A stretch of DNA of 31,142 bases, from assembly GCA_035501255.1 (NCBI GenBank), contig DATJWM010000110.1, positions 1-31,142 of the forward strand. The letters are read 5' to 3'. Source of the stretch: JAFAZI01 sp035501255 (GTDB lineage: Bacteria > Actinomycetota > Actinomycetes > JAFAQI01). This document shows positions 1 to 7,585 of the stretch, piece after piece. Position numbers and translations under genes: made by a program. The notes under the pieces are model-generated. The model was not told the DNA's origin, did not search any database, and saw only the letters and a list, made by a program, of their open reading frames with translations. Position 1 is the first letter of the stretch. Each line of letters begins with the position of its first letter.

Positions 1-86
1 AGCAGAAGCTCGCCGTCGATCTCCCGCTCGCGGATCGAACCACGGCGACGCAGGGGCGTCTTGGATGCCGTTGGGTGAATCGTCAT
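1..86 (-). CDS. PqqD-domain protein, N-terminal fragment cut by window edge
   Basis: On the minus strand an ATG at 86 opens a frame that runs off the left edge after 28 codons. The fragment contains TPLRRRGSIREREIDGELL, which lines up with SPLRRTHAIVERALDDEVL of the upstream gene (127-834), the start of a PqqD fold. A purine-rich GGCGGGG lies just before the ATG. The gap to the upstream gene is 40 bases, so the two are probably one transcript. PqqD-like proteins bind peptide substrates for modifying enzymes or act as recognition elements in RiPP pathways. Only the first strand region is visible here, so the family call rests on similarity to the neighbour. Confidence 0.6.
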   Translation of the reverse strand, partial: MTIHPTASKTPLRRRGSIREREIDGELL

Positions 87-126
87 GCCACCCCGCCATC
101 GTCGGGTGCCGCGCTCGGGATGCAGC

Positions 127-834
127 TCACGCCGGTGGGGCCGTGCAGCTCGTCCCGGTTGTCAGCGGAATCACCACCTGGAAGACCGTGTCCGTCGTGG
201 TGCTGTTCTGCCCTTGGGTGACCTTGAAGTAGAGCGTGCTGCCGCGCGGGAGTTGGCTATTGGTGATCTGCACCGCGAAACTCACCGCACCGGCGCCGTT
301 TGTCCGGTTGTTCGTATCGGACCCTGCCAACGCTGTCAGCGCGGAGTTGGTGTAAATGAAGAGGCTGTAGTAGGTGTTCGCAAGACCGCCAGTCATGTTG
401 GTTGCGACGTTCAGCGGGCGGTTGTCGCCACCACCGGCCGAACAGGTGAACGTCGAGGTCTGGGAGAGGACCGAGTTCGCGGCTGCGGCGGCGGGGAGGT
501 TCAGCATCGAGACGACGGGAACCGCGAGCCCGACAACGCCGGCCCGGGTCAGCAGAGCGCGCCGGCTCATGCCCCGGCTCTCGAGTAACTGTGCGTCGTC
601 CAGCGTCGCCAGTCGGCCGGCCACCTCATTGAGCGGTTGACCGGTCTGCGCAGCGATGTCCTCGATCGACCGGGACCCATCGCAGAGCCGCCAGACGGCC
701 GCCACCTGCACGTCCAGCGCCACGATCCGATCGGCGTCGGCGTCGTGCACCAGCACCTCGTCGTCGAGCGCCCGCTCGACGATTGCATGGGTCCGACGCA
801 GCGGCGACCGATTGATCGTCCTGTGACTCGTCAT
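127..834 (-). CDS. PqqD-domain protein fused to an internal Tat-like signal and a secreted beta-rich domain
   Basis: The protein has 235 residues. Residues 1-85 resemble PqqD (motifs VHDADADRIVALDVQVAAVW and a helical SIEDIAAQTGQPLNEV segment). Residue 89 is Met, followed by SRRALL (90-95), a hydrophobic stretch and LPAAAAA, which is the layout of a twin-arginine signal with a signal-peptidase site. The last ~115 residues are Ser/Thr/Asn-rich with two Cys and look like an exported beta domain. A Tat signal in the middle of a protein is odd. Either the PqqD part stays on as a cytoplasmic handle, or the ATG at codon 89 is a second start. Nearby glycosyltransferases and an HPr-kinase-like protein suggest a role in building a surface molecule. 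The PqqD fold is likely; the function of the C-terminal domain is unknown. Confidence 0.75.
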   Translation of the reverse strand: MTSHRTINRSPLRRTHAIVERALDDEVLVHDADADRIVALDVQVAAVWRLCDGSRSIEDIAAQTGQPLNEVAGRLATLDDAQLLESRGMSRRALLTRAGVVGLAVPVVSMLNLPAAAAANSVLSQTSTFTCSAGGGDNRPLNVATNMTGGLANTYYSLFIYTNSALTALAGSDTNNRTNGAGAVSFAVQITNSQLPRGSTLYFKVTQGQNSTTTDTVFQVVIPLTTGTSCTAPPA

Positions 835-997
835 CGACCCCGTCCGAATTCCACCGTTTCTGGCGCGTATCAGGTAAGCCTAGCGCGCAGCTCGCTCCCC
901 GAACCGCGTTGAGCGTGGTCGCGTTTCTGCCTGTTTGCCCGAGTTGGCCGCGCCGCCCCGCCACCATCGGCGGTCGACACCGCTACCGTCCCGAGTG

Positions 998-2287
998 ATG
1001 AGGATCGTGCGGATCTACCACGCGGGGCGGGACTCGGCGCATCGTGGCCGCGACCGCGCGCTGGCTGCGGCGGGCGCGAAACTCACGCTGGTCGTGCCCG
1101 AGCGCTGGACCGACGACAACGCCGGAACACCACTCGTTGAGGCATCCTTCGACATCATCGAGCGGGCAGTTGAGCGCCCGGGTGACGTCAACATGCACCG
1201 ATTTGTCGACCCCGGTGCGCTGGCCGCGAGCGTGATGGCGGCCGATCCCGACCTGGTCGACCTCCACGAGGAGCCGTTCAGCGCAGTCACCCACCAACTG
1301 CTCGGCGTACTGCCGCGCGGCCTTGCGGTGGTCGGCTATTCCGCCCAGAATCTCGACAAGCGCTACCCGCCTCCGTTCACCGGCTGGGAGCGGACCGCGT
1401 TCGCGCGGATGACCGGGATGTATCCGTGCTCGAGGCAGGCCGCCTCGGTCCTGCGCGGGCGTGGTTACCGCGGCGAGCTTCGGGTCCTTCCGCTCGGATT
1501 CGATCCGGCCGTCTTCCGCCCGGGCACGCAGGACCACGGCGCGGCAATGTTCACGCTCACGCTGGCCGGGCGGATGGTGCCGGAGAAGGGGGTGCGCGAC
1601 GCGATCGAGGTCCTCGCCCAGGTGCGACGGCAACGCGACGCCACCCTCGTGCTCGCCGGCGACGGCCCGGAGCTCGGGTACGTCGATCGCTACGCGGCAG
1701 AGGCGGAGGTGACGGGCGCGGTACAGGTGCGGCCCTGGTGCGACGAGCACACGCTCGCCGACCTCTACCGCGACACGCACGTCGTGTTGGTCCCGAGCAC
1801 CGCCACCCGGCGGTGGGTCGAGCAGTTCGGCCGGACCGTCGTCGAAGCTCAGGCGAGCGGCGCCGCGGTTGCCGCATATGCGAGCGGGACCATCCCGGAA
1901 GTCGCGTCCGGTGCCGCGGCGCTCTCCGCGGAGGGGGACGCCCTCGGGTTGGGTCGGGCAACGGCGCGGCTGGCGAGCGAGCCGGCGCTGTGGAACGACC
2001 TGCGCCAGCGGGGGTTCGCGGCCGCTGCACCCAAAGCCTGGGACCACGTTGCTCGCGGTCAGCTCGAGCTCTATGCCGCCGCGCTCGAGTCCGAGCCGCG
2101 CCCGCCCGTGCGGGCCTCGCGCGCCACCCGGTCGGCCGCACGGCACGAGTTCGGCATGCCAGCGAGGACCGGGGATCACCAGACCCGCCCGTTCGCCTTG
2201 CCCGTGCTTCGCGATCACCCGCGGATCGGACGGCTCGGCGGATCCGCTGTCGACCTGCTGACCGGCCGTCGGTCCACCGCGCTCTAG
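998..2287 (+). CDS. Glycosyltransferase family 4 (GT-B fold)
   Basis: A 429-residue GT4 enzyme that transfers a sugar from a nucleotide-sugar to an acceptor in the cytoplasm. The C-terminal Rossmann half shows GRMVPEKGVRDA (about residue 190), VLAGDGPELGYV, and the donor-site motif EQFGRTVVEAQASGAAVAAY (about residue 275) with the conserved E-x7-E spacing of the family. The start is ATG 998 (MRIVRIYHAG, a normal first beta strand) rather than upstream TTG 935. A TACCGT hexamer at 984-989 fits a leaderless promoter. The last ~60 residues are Arg/Pro-rich beyond the catalytic fold. The next glycosyltransferase starts 11 bases after the stop. Donor and acceptor cannot be read from sequence. Confidence 0.9.
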   Translation: MRIVRIYHAGRDSAHRGRDRALAAAGAKLTLVVPERWTDDNAGTPLVEASFDIIERAVERPGDVNMHRFVDPGALAASVMAADPDLVDLHEEPFSAVTHQLLGVLPRGLAVVGYSAQNLDKRYPPPFTGWERTAFARMTGMYPCSRQAASVLRGRGYRGELRVLPLGFDPAVFRPGTQDHGAAMFTLTLAGRMVPEKGVRDAIEVLAQVRRQRDATLVLAGDGPELGYVDRYAAEAEVTGAVQVRPWCDEHTLADLYRDTHVVLVPSTATRRWVEQFGRTVVEAQASGAAVAAYASGTIPEVASGAAALSAEGDALGLGRATARLASEPALWNDLRQRGFAAAAPKAWDHVARGQLELYAAALESEPRPPVRASRATRSAARHEFGMPARTGDHQTRPFALPVLRDHPRIGRLGGSAVDLLTGRRSTAL

Positions 2288-2290
2288 GGT
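2285..2290 (+). promoter_or_regulatory. Putative -10 hexamer TAGGGT, leaderless start of second glycosyltransferase
   Basis: TAGGGT overlaps the stop codon of the upstream gene and lies 7 bases before ATG 2298. It suggests an internal promoter as well as read-through. No clear -35 is visible. Confidence 0.4.
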
Positions 2291-2297
2291 GACCGTG

Positions 2298-3329
2298 ATG
2301 CGGGTAGTTCTCGGCGCCACCTGCCTGCGACCCACGGGGGCCGGAACCTCGACCTACGTACGCGAGCTATTGAAGGCGTTGCCGCCCGAACGACCCGAAA
2401 TCACGGCGGTCGTCCAACGCGACGCGGTCGAGATGCTGCCAGTGGGAATCGACGCAAAGACGGTTCCGGTGCGCAGTGGGGCTCGCCGCGCCGCCCTCAA
2501 CGCGATCACCCGCCCCCGGGGTGAGCTGTTTCATGGTTTGGACGTCGACCTGCCGATCAGGTCGCGAGGCCCGGCCGTCGCGACGTTCCACGATTTGTCG
2601 GTCTACGACGTCCCGTGGGCATGGCCTCGACTGCGCGCGCGCGGCGAGCAGTTGCTGCTGCGCCACGCCGCCCGCCGGGCGGACGTGATCGTCGCGGTTT
2701 CTCCCTTCACCGCTGAGCGGATCAAGTCACGGTTCGGGCGCGACTCTGTCGCGATTCCCATCGCTCCCGCTCCTGATCTCGTGCCCCCGACCGACGACGC
2801 GATCAGCGCGGCGAAGGTTTTGCGTCAACTCCCGGATACCTTCATCCTCCACGTCGGCACGATCGAACCTCGAAAGAACGTCGAGCGGCTCGCGGCCGCT
2901 TGCGCAGAGGTCGGCGCCCCGCTCGTGCTGGCCGGCGACGACTGGGAGCGTTCCCGATCGCTGCCCGGCGAGGTTCACCGGCTCGGGTTCGTCCACCGCG
3001 CGGAGTTACCCGCGCTGTACGCCGCGGCCACCGCGACGGCATACGTCTCGGTGTACGAGGGATTCGGTCTGCCACCGGTCGAGGCGATGGCCTGCGGCGC
3101 AGCGGTCGTGTGCAGTCCCGTCGCCTCTCTTCGCCCCCTGCTCGGAGACGACGCGGCGGAATGGGTCCGACCCACCGACGTCGCGGACATCGCCCGCGGG
3201 CTCCGGCTGGTCATTCACGACGCCGCTCGCCGAGCCGAGCTGAGTGTCGCCGGTCGGTCAGCCGTCAGCGTGCTGAGCTGGGAAGACACGGCGTGCCGGA
3301 CGGTCGACATCTGGCGATCGCTGATCTGA
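2298..3329 (+). CDS. Glycosyltransferase family 4 (mannosyltransferase-like)
   Basis: A 343-residue GT4 enzyme. It shows the N-terminal glycine-rich acceptor-side motif LRPTGAGTSTYVRELLKAL, then HVGTIEPRKNVERL (about residue 187), GFVHRAELPALYAAATATAY, and the nucleotide-sugar site YEGFGLPPVEAMACGAAVVC (about residue 253), close to the PimB/WbdA-like mannosyltransferase pattern. ATG 2298 is preferred to GTG 2289 because of the -10-like hexamer 7 bases upstream. It follows another GT4 gene by 10 bases and so probably acts in the same glycan pathway. The precise linkage made is not readable. Confidence 0.9.
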   Translation: MRVVLGATCLRPTGAGTSTYVRELLKALPPERPEITAVVQRDAVEMLPVGIDAKTVPVRSGARRAALNAITRPRGELFHGLDVDLPIRSRGPAVATFHDLSVYDVPWAWPRLRARGEQLLLRHAARRADVIVAVSPFTAERIKSRFGRDSVAIPIAPAPDLVPPTDDAISAAKVLRQLPDTFILHVGTIEPRKNVERLAAACAEVGAPLVLAGDDWERSRSLPGEVHRLGFVHRAELPALYAAATATAYVSVYEGFGLPPVEAMACGAAVVCSPVASLRPLLGDDAAEWVRPTDVADIARGLRLVIHDAARRAELSVAGRSAVSVLSWEDTACRTVDIWRSLI

Positions 3330-3339
3330 GTTGGGTGTG

Positions 3340-4122
3340 TCAGCCGGATCGCAGCGCCTCGAGCAATCGCCCGGCCGCGTCATCGGCGTCCGCGCGGGTC
3401 CCGCCGAGCAGAACGGCGTCCTGCGTGACCCGATCGAGCGCGTCAATCGCGGCAGCGGTCCGTGACTGCGCGGCCACGGTGTTGTCGAGCAGCCGCAGGA
3501 CCGCGGTGGCCCGGGTCAGCGGCTCGATCGCCCAGCCCGCCACCGGGTCGAACCGGACGGCCGCGACCAGGCCAACCGGCACCGGCTCGCTCCCCGCCAT
3601 GCCGCCGAGCTCGCTCACCGGCAGGCGGACCCGCGGCCCGCCGTCGTACGGCCGGATCGACAGCGGCCGCGGATACGGCCCGGCCAGACCGGCCTCGTCC
3701 AGCACGGCGTACTCGTCGGAGTAGTACGCCGCACCGGCGCGCACGAGCGCGGCGGTCAGGCTCGACTTGCCGCTCATCGTCCGCCCCGGGAGCACGATCG
3801 CCCGCCCGTCCACGACCGCGCAGCCGGCGTGCACGAACACCCGGTCGGGAGCCATCTCGGCGACCCAGAGCTCGAGATCGCCCAGCATGAGCTCCAGCGC
3901 CTGCTCCGGATCGCTCACATAGCTGATCGGCTCGACGTCGCGGGAGACCATCCACGAGTCATCGCTGCCCAACACCCCCCACACTCGCTGCGGAGCCTCA
4001 GTCGCGTCCCGGTAGCCGAAATCGAGCCGCCCTCGGACGTAGTCGCGGTAAACCGGAGGTACGTCGATGCCGACAACGCATCCGAACCCAGACATCACCA
4101 CCCGGGACGGAGCCGCACCCAC
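3340..4122 (-). CDS. HPr kinase/phosphorylase-like ATPase
   Basis: A 260-residue protein with an HprK-type core: HAGCAVVDGRAIVL leading into the P-loop GRTMSGKSS (about residues 113-121), then YYSDEYAVLD (about 133-142), the place of the second acidic motif in HprK. No PTS genes are nearby. HprK-like proteins of this kind are known near PqqD genes in RiPP and exopolysaccharide loci, so I infer phosphorylation of a small molecule or peptide, not HPr. The frame stays open to GTG 4248, but those 42 extra residues look non-coding and would leave 41 bases for two divergent promoters. GTG 4122 sits 7 bases after a TACGCT hexamer, which decides the start. Confidence 0.75.
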   Translation of the reverse strand: MGAAPSRVVMSGFGCVVGIDVPPVYRDYVRGRLDFGYRDATEAPQRVWGVLGSDDSWMVSRDVEPISYVSDPEQALELMLGDLELWVAEMAPDRVFVHAGCAVVDGRAIVLPGRTMSGKSSLTAALVRAGAAYYSDEYAVLDEAGLAGPYPRPLSIRPYDGGPRVRLPVSELGGMAGSEPVPVGLVAAVRFDPVAGWAIEPLTRATAVLRLLDNTVAAQSRTAAAIDALDRVTQDAVLLGGTRADADDAAGRLLEALRSG

Positions 4123-4129
4123 GATCTGA

Positions 4130-4135
4130 AGCGTA
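4130..4135 (-). promoter_or_regulatory. Putative -10 hexamer TACGCT before the HprK-like gene
   Basis: On the minus strand TACGCT is followed by 7 bases and GTG 4122, the spacing of a leaderless start. TTGGAC lies about 19 bases further upstream as a possible -35. Confidence 0.4.
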
Positions 4136-4289
4136 TGACGCGAAACGCCCAATCGGTCCAATATCGCCCGAGACGTGCCGCTCGTGTCTATGCTGGGCGA
4201 GCACCGTCCACGGCCGTGGTAGGTGCCGTTTCTTACCCGACTACGCACCGAGCACGAGCGTCCAAGCGCCGCACTTTCGCAGGAGAGAG

Positions 4290-4781
4290 ATGCCCATCAC
4301 GCGCACGATTGCCGCGGTGGCGTCAGCGGCAGCGCTTGCTGTGACCGGCCTCCTGGCGGTGGCGCCGATGGCGTCCGGCGCCGTGCCGGCATCCTCCCTG
4401 CTGTACACCAAGTGCCGGATCCACCACAGCGCGAACTACCCGCCCGGCAAGTGCTATCTGCGGTTCAACAAGGCGTCCTACCACCGCCACATGAACGCGA
4501 AGTTCGTGTCAGGCAAGGACTTCAAACCCGGCGAGCCGCTCAAGCTCGTCCTGCGCTGCAAGAGCGGCTACCACCGGCACCGCAACCTCGTGCACGGCTT
4601 CAGCTATCACCACGTCGGACCCAAAGGCCGCGTTCACGGTCACATCCACCTGACCCACATCACGCCGTACGGCACCTGCACGCTCACCGTGAGGGGCCTG
4701 TCGAGCAACTCCAAGGTGCGCGGGTCGTTCAAGGTGCACAAGGTCCACAAGAAGCACCACCACCACCACAAGAAGAAGTAG
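4290..4781 (+). CDS. Small secreted His-rich protein
   Basis: A 163-residue protein not recognised as a known family. A Sec signal is clear: a short basic start, hydrophobic core AAALAVTGLLAVAPMAS, and an AxA-type site near residue 30. The mature part has four Cys (in TKCRI, GKCYL, LRCKS, GTCTL), consistent with two disulfides, scattered HxH and YHRH pairs, and a C-terminal tail of His and Lys (KKHHHHHKKK). The AGGAGAG ribosome site lies directly before ATG 4290. The His clusters suggest metal or polyanion binding outside the membrane, an inference only. The DUF4012 frame follows on the same strand. Confidence 0.75.
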   Translation: MPITRTIAAVASAAALAVTGLLAVAPMASGAVPASSLLYTKCRIHHSANYPPGKCYLRFNKASYHRHMNAKFVSGKDFKPGEPLKLVLRCKSGYHRHRNLVHGFSYHHVGPKGRVHGHIHLTHITPYGTCTLTVRGLSSNSKVRGSFKVHKVHKKHHHHHKKK

Positions 4782-4917
4782 TCACTCGACTCTCACGTCG
4801 GACCAGGTCCGTTCCACACCGCCGGCCGCGCACCGGCGGCGTCGGCGTGCCTGGATCCTCGCGCTCATCGCCGCGCCACTCGCCGTCGGCCTGATCTGGC
4901 TGGTCGTCACCGGGCTC

Positions 4918-6591
4918 TTGGCGCGGCAACAGGCGATCCGGCTCGAGGTCACCGCCTCCAGGCTCAAGACCGCCCTGTCCGCCGGCGACGTCACCACCGC
5001 CCGACAACTCGAGGCGACGTTGCGGGAGCAGGCCCGCGGCGTGCACTCCCGCACCACCGGGCCGGCCTGGTGGGTGGCGAGTGAGATCCCGTACCTGGGA
5101 TCACCGGTGAAGGCCGCCCGCGGGATGAGTTCCCTCACCAGCGAGCTCAGCACCGCCGTCCTGCCCGCGACCGTCGATGCGGTCGGCGTAGTCGAGCCGA
5201 CCGGCACCGGGCAGGTCTCCGACCGGATCAACCTCGACGGCCTCGCCTCCGTCGCCCGCCCGATGGCCGCCGCTGCCGCCACCACGTTGGCGATCCAGCA
5301 GCACGCGAGCCAGCTACCCGGCTCGACCTGGCTTTCGGCCGTCAACGCCAAGCTCGCGTTGTTCCGCGGCGACGTCGCCACCCTCCAGCACGCCACCAGC
5401 GATCTCGCCGTCGCCGGGCGGCTGCTACCCGCGCAACTCGGCGCTGACGGCACCCGGCGTTACTTCGTGGCGTTCGAGACCGAGTCCGAGGCCCGCGGCC
5501 TCGGCGGCCTTCCCGGCGCCTACGCGATCCTCACCGCGCGCCACGGCCGGCTGTCGTTCAGCCGATTCGGCAGTGACACCGACATCGGCAACGCCCACGC
5601 CCACGTCGCGCTCGGGAGGAGCTTCGACACGGCGTACGACTCGACGTACGCACCGAAGGACCTGTTCGTCAACTCCGACGCCAGCCCCAACTTCCCCTAT
5701 TCGGCGAAGATCTGGATGTCGATGTGGCAGGACAAGTTCCACCAGCACCTCGACGGCGCGATCGCCACCGACCCGACCGCGCTGTCCTACCTGCTGCGTA
5801 CGGCGGGGGCCGTGACGCTCACGGACGGGACGACGATCGACGCCTCGAACGCCGTCTCGTTCTTCGAGCACGACATCTACGTGAAGTACCCGAGCGCGCT
5901 CGATCCCTCGATCAACCAGGCCCGCAAGCAGTACCAGACCGAAGCGGCCCGCCTGGTCGCGTCGCAGATCGTGCACCAGCCGATGCAGCAGCTCGCGAAG
6001 GCGCTCCCTGACCTGCGCGAGGCGGTCGACGAGCACCGGCTGCTGGTCTACACGCGGCCGGGGCCGGCGGAGAGCTATCTGAGCCAGCGGCCGTCCGGTG
6101 GCCTGCTGCCGCGCACGACCAGGCCGTTCGTCGACGTGACCGTGAACAACGGCAGTGCAAAAAAGGTCGACTACTACCTCCAACGCAGCGTTACCTACAC
6201 GCGGCCAAGCTGCGCCGCAGGAAAAGCAACCGTCGCGGTGGTCCTCACCAACACCGCACCGACCTCAGGACTGCCGGCGATCGTCGCCGGCGAGCGGGCC
6301 ACACCGCACACGGCCGGCTACGCCCGCAGCGACCTGCTCGTCACCCTCTACGGCACGCAGGGATCGACCGTCACGAGCACCACGATCGACGGTCACACGG
6401 CGTACATCGGTGCCGGCTCCGAGCTCGGCCACCCGCTCACCCTGACCGACGTCTCGATCCCCGCCGGCGCCAGCCGCACGGTCGTGTTCCACCTTCACGA
6501 GCCGGCCGCGACCGGGCCGGTGATCATGCGCAGCCAGCCGGGGGTCAACCCGGAGACGCTCAGCGTCCACGCACCGACCTGCGGCGCCTGA
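4918..6591 (+). CDS. DUF4012 membrane-anchored protein; true start unclear
   Basis: At least 557 residues. The region around residues 180-300 carries the DUF4012 pattern (RRYFVAFETESEARGLGGLP, then RFGSDTDI and YAPKDLFVNSDASPNFPYSA). DUF4012 proteins are surface proteins found in actinobacterial exopolysaccharide loci; no activity is established. The first usable start is TTG 4918, which lies inside what should be the membrane anchor: the same frame upstream, 4837-4917, encodes an Arg run followed by WILALIAAPLAVGLIWLVVT, a classic stop-transfer helix. That open frame extends back to a TGA at 4690 with no ATG, GTG or TTG. A non-standard start, a frameshift, or a sequence error is therefore likely. 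Confidence 0.8.
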   Translation: MARQQAIRLEVTASRLKTALSAGDVTTARQLEATLREQARGVHSRTTGPAWWVASEIPYLGSPVKAARGMSSLTSELSTAVLPATVDAVGVVEPTGTGQVSDRINLDGLASVARPMAAAAATTLAIQQHASQLPGSTWLSAVNAKLALFRGDVATLQHATSDLAVAGRLLPAQLGADGTRRYFVAFETESEARGLGGLPGAYAILTARHGRLSFSRFGSDTDIGNAHAHVALGRSFDTAYDSTYAPKDLFVNSDASPNFPYSAKIWMSMWQDKFHQHLDGAIATDPTALSYLLRTAGAVTLTDGTTIDASNAVSFFEHDIYVKYPSALDPSINQARKQYQTEAARLVASQIVHQPMQQLAKALPDLREAVDEHRLLVYTRPGPAESYLSQRPSGGLLPRTTRPFVDVTVNNGSAKKVDYYLQRSVTYTRPSCAAGKATVAVVLTNTAPTSGLPAIVAGERATPHTAGYARSDLLVTLYGTQGSTVTSTTIDGHTAYIGAGSELGHPLTLTDVSIPAGASRTVVFHLHEPAATGPVIMRSQPGVNPETLSVHAPTCGA

Positions 6592-6627
6592 ACGCCACGG
6601 CCCCGCAACGCCGCCGCGCCCTGTCCG

Positions 6628-6686
6628 GTGATCTTGACGTTGCGCACCTTACGGACGGCGTGAGAGGTAACGAACGTCAAGATCAC
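6628..6686. repeat. Repeat element A: palindrome-ended, bracketing the DUF559 gene
   Basis: A perfect 14-base inverted repeat, GTGATCTTGACGTT at 6628-6641 and AACGTCAAGATCAC at 6673-6686, encloses 31 bases that are not self-complementary. The whole unit is about 80% identical, with one single-base gap, to the reverse complement of element B at 7517-7580. The TGA stop of the endonuclease gene lies inside the right arm. It could also serve as a bidirectional terminator between two convergent genes. Confidence 0.85.
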
Positions 6687-7507
6687 GCGGCCGCAGCCTG
6701 CCCGAGACGGTCTCGAACCGCCTCGACGATCAACTGTGGGTGGCGGTAGTAGTCGGTCGCGCTGAAGACGAGAACGGTCCAGCCGAGGCGGCGAAGGGCA
6801 TCCCGGCGGCGGTCGTCCGCGCGACGCTGCTCCCAGTGCAGCGCGCCGTCGTACTCGACCAGCAGCCTCAGCTCGCGATAGCCCAGGTCGCCGCGCGCCC
6901 ATGCCCGGCCGCGGTCGTCGAAGAACTCGATCTGACACTCGGGTCGCGGCAGACCCGCGCGAACCAGCAGCACCCGCACTCGGGTCTCCATCGGTGACTC
7001 GCTCAACGGGTCGGCGAGGTCGACCACCTCCCGCGCACGTCGTACTGCACGGACCCCGGGGTGAGCGGCAAGGTACGACGCGACGCACTCGGTCGTCACG
7101 AGTCCGGCGTGCGCGAGCGCGTCGAGAACCACCACACCCTCCGGCACGGGCAGCCAGCGGGCGCAGTCGAAGACCGTGCGAATTGGCGTCGTCACCGATA
7201 CGCCGCCGAACTCGCCGAGGTCGGCATCCTCGACGGTCAGCTCCCTGACCGCACACCCCGCGCGGGTGCGCGGACGGCGACCGTTAGTGCATCCGACCCA
7301 CACCTGATCGGCACGCGGGTCCTGCACGTCGATGCCGTACAGCCAGGCCGCGGTAGGGCCGCAGATGAACGTGTCGGGGTTCATGACCAGCCGAACCGCC
7401 GCCAGCCGCACCTCCCGCGAGTCGGCCATGTCGGCGTGCACCCACACGTCCCGGAAGACGTGCCGCCAGCTGGCCCCCTGGAGCGCCCGCCGGGACACAC
7501 CCGGCAC
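6683..7507 (-). CDS. DUF559/Vsr-type endonuclease-domain protein with AbiEi-like N-terminus
   Basis: A 274-residue protein of a family that is abundant in actinobacteria. The N-terminal half (residues 1-110) resembles the AbiEi-type region: RDVWVHADMADSREVRLAAV, then TFICGPTAAWLYGID. The C-terminal half carries a PD-(D/E)XK nuclease core: E174 in SPMETR, D207 in RGDLGY, and E218/D220 in LLVEYDGALHW, followed by RRRDALRRLGWTVLVFSATD, typical of DUF559 and Vsr-like nucleases. GTG 7507 is the first start; no strong ribosome site is seen. The gene is framed by inverted repeat copies A and B, with its stop inside A and its start 10 bases from B, which suggests it moves or is maintained as a unit. 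DNA nicking is inferred, not shown. Confidence 0.8.
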   Translation of the reverse strand: MPGVSRRALQGASWRHVFRDVWVHADMADSREVRLAAVRLVMNPDTFICGPTAAWLYGIDVQDPRADQVWVGCTNGRRPRTRAGCAVRELTVEDADLGEFGGVSVTTPIRTVFDCARWLPVPEGVVVLDALAHAGLVTTECVASYLAAHPGVRAVRRAREVVDLADPLSESPMETRVRVLLVRAGLPRPECQIEFFDDRGRAWARGDLGYRELRLLVEYDGALHWEQRRADDRRRDALRRLGWTVLVFSATDYYRHPQLIVEAVRDRLGQAAAA

Positions 7508-7516
7508 CGTCGCCAG

Positions 7517-7580
7517 CCGCGATCTTGACGCTCGTGGCCTCTGTGCGGCCTCGGCAAGGTGCGCTACGTCAAGATCGCGG
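7517..7580. repeat. Repeat element B: inverted partner of element A
   Basis: A perfect 14-base inverted repeat, CCGCGATCTTGACG at 7517-7530 and CGTCAAGATCGCGG at 7567-7580. Reverse-complemented, its interior (TAGCGCACCTT, then AGAGG, then ACGA) matches element A almost base for base, including positions that do not pair in the hairpin. It fills the gap between the FABP-like gene and the endonuclease gene. Confidence 0.85.
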
Positions 7581-7585
7581 CGCGA

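Noticed and set aside
983..2335. 450-codon minus-strand frame opposite the first glycosyltransferase
   Set aside because: It is the antisense shadow of a high-GC gene: Arg/Gly/Pro-rich with no family motifs, and it spans two real genes.
1..4122. Lasso-peptide cluster
   Set aside because: PqqD and HprK-like genes are present, but there is no precursor peptide, transglutaminase-like B2 or asparagine-synthase-like C gene within the window.
4770..4790. Programmed +1 frameshift fusing the His-rich protein to DUF4012
   Set aside because: The frames would join, but there is no known shift signal (no UGA with an upstream Shine-Dalgarno), and a sequence error or non-standard start is simpler. Kept only as an option in a finding.
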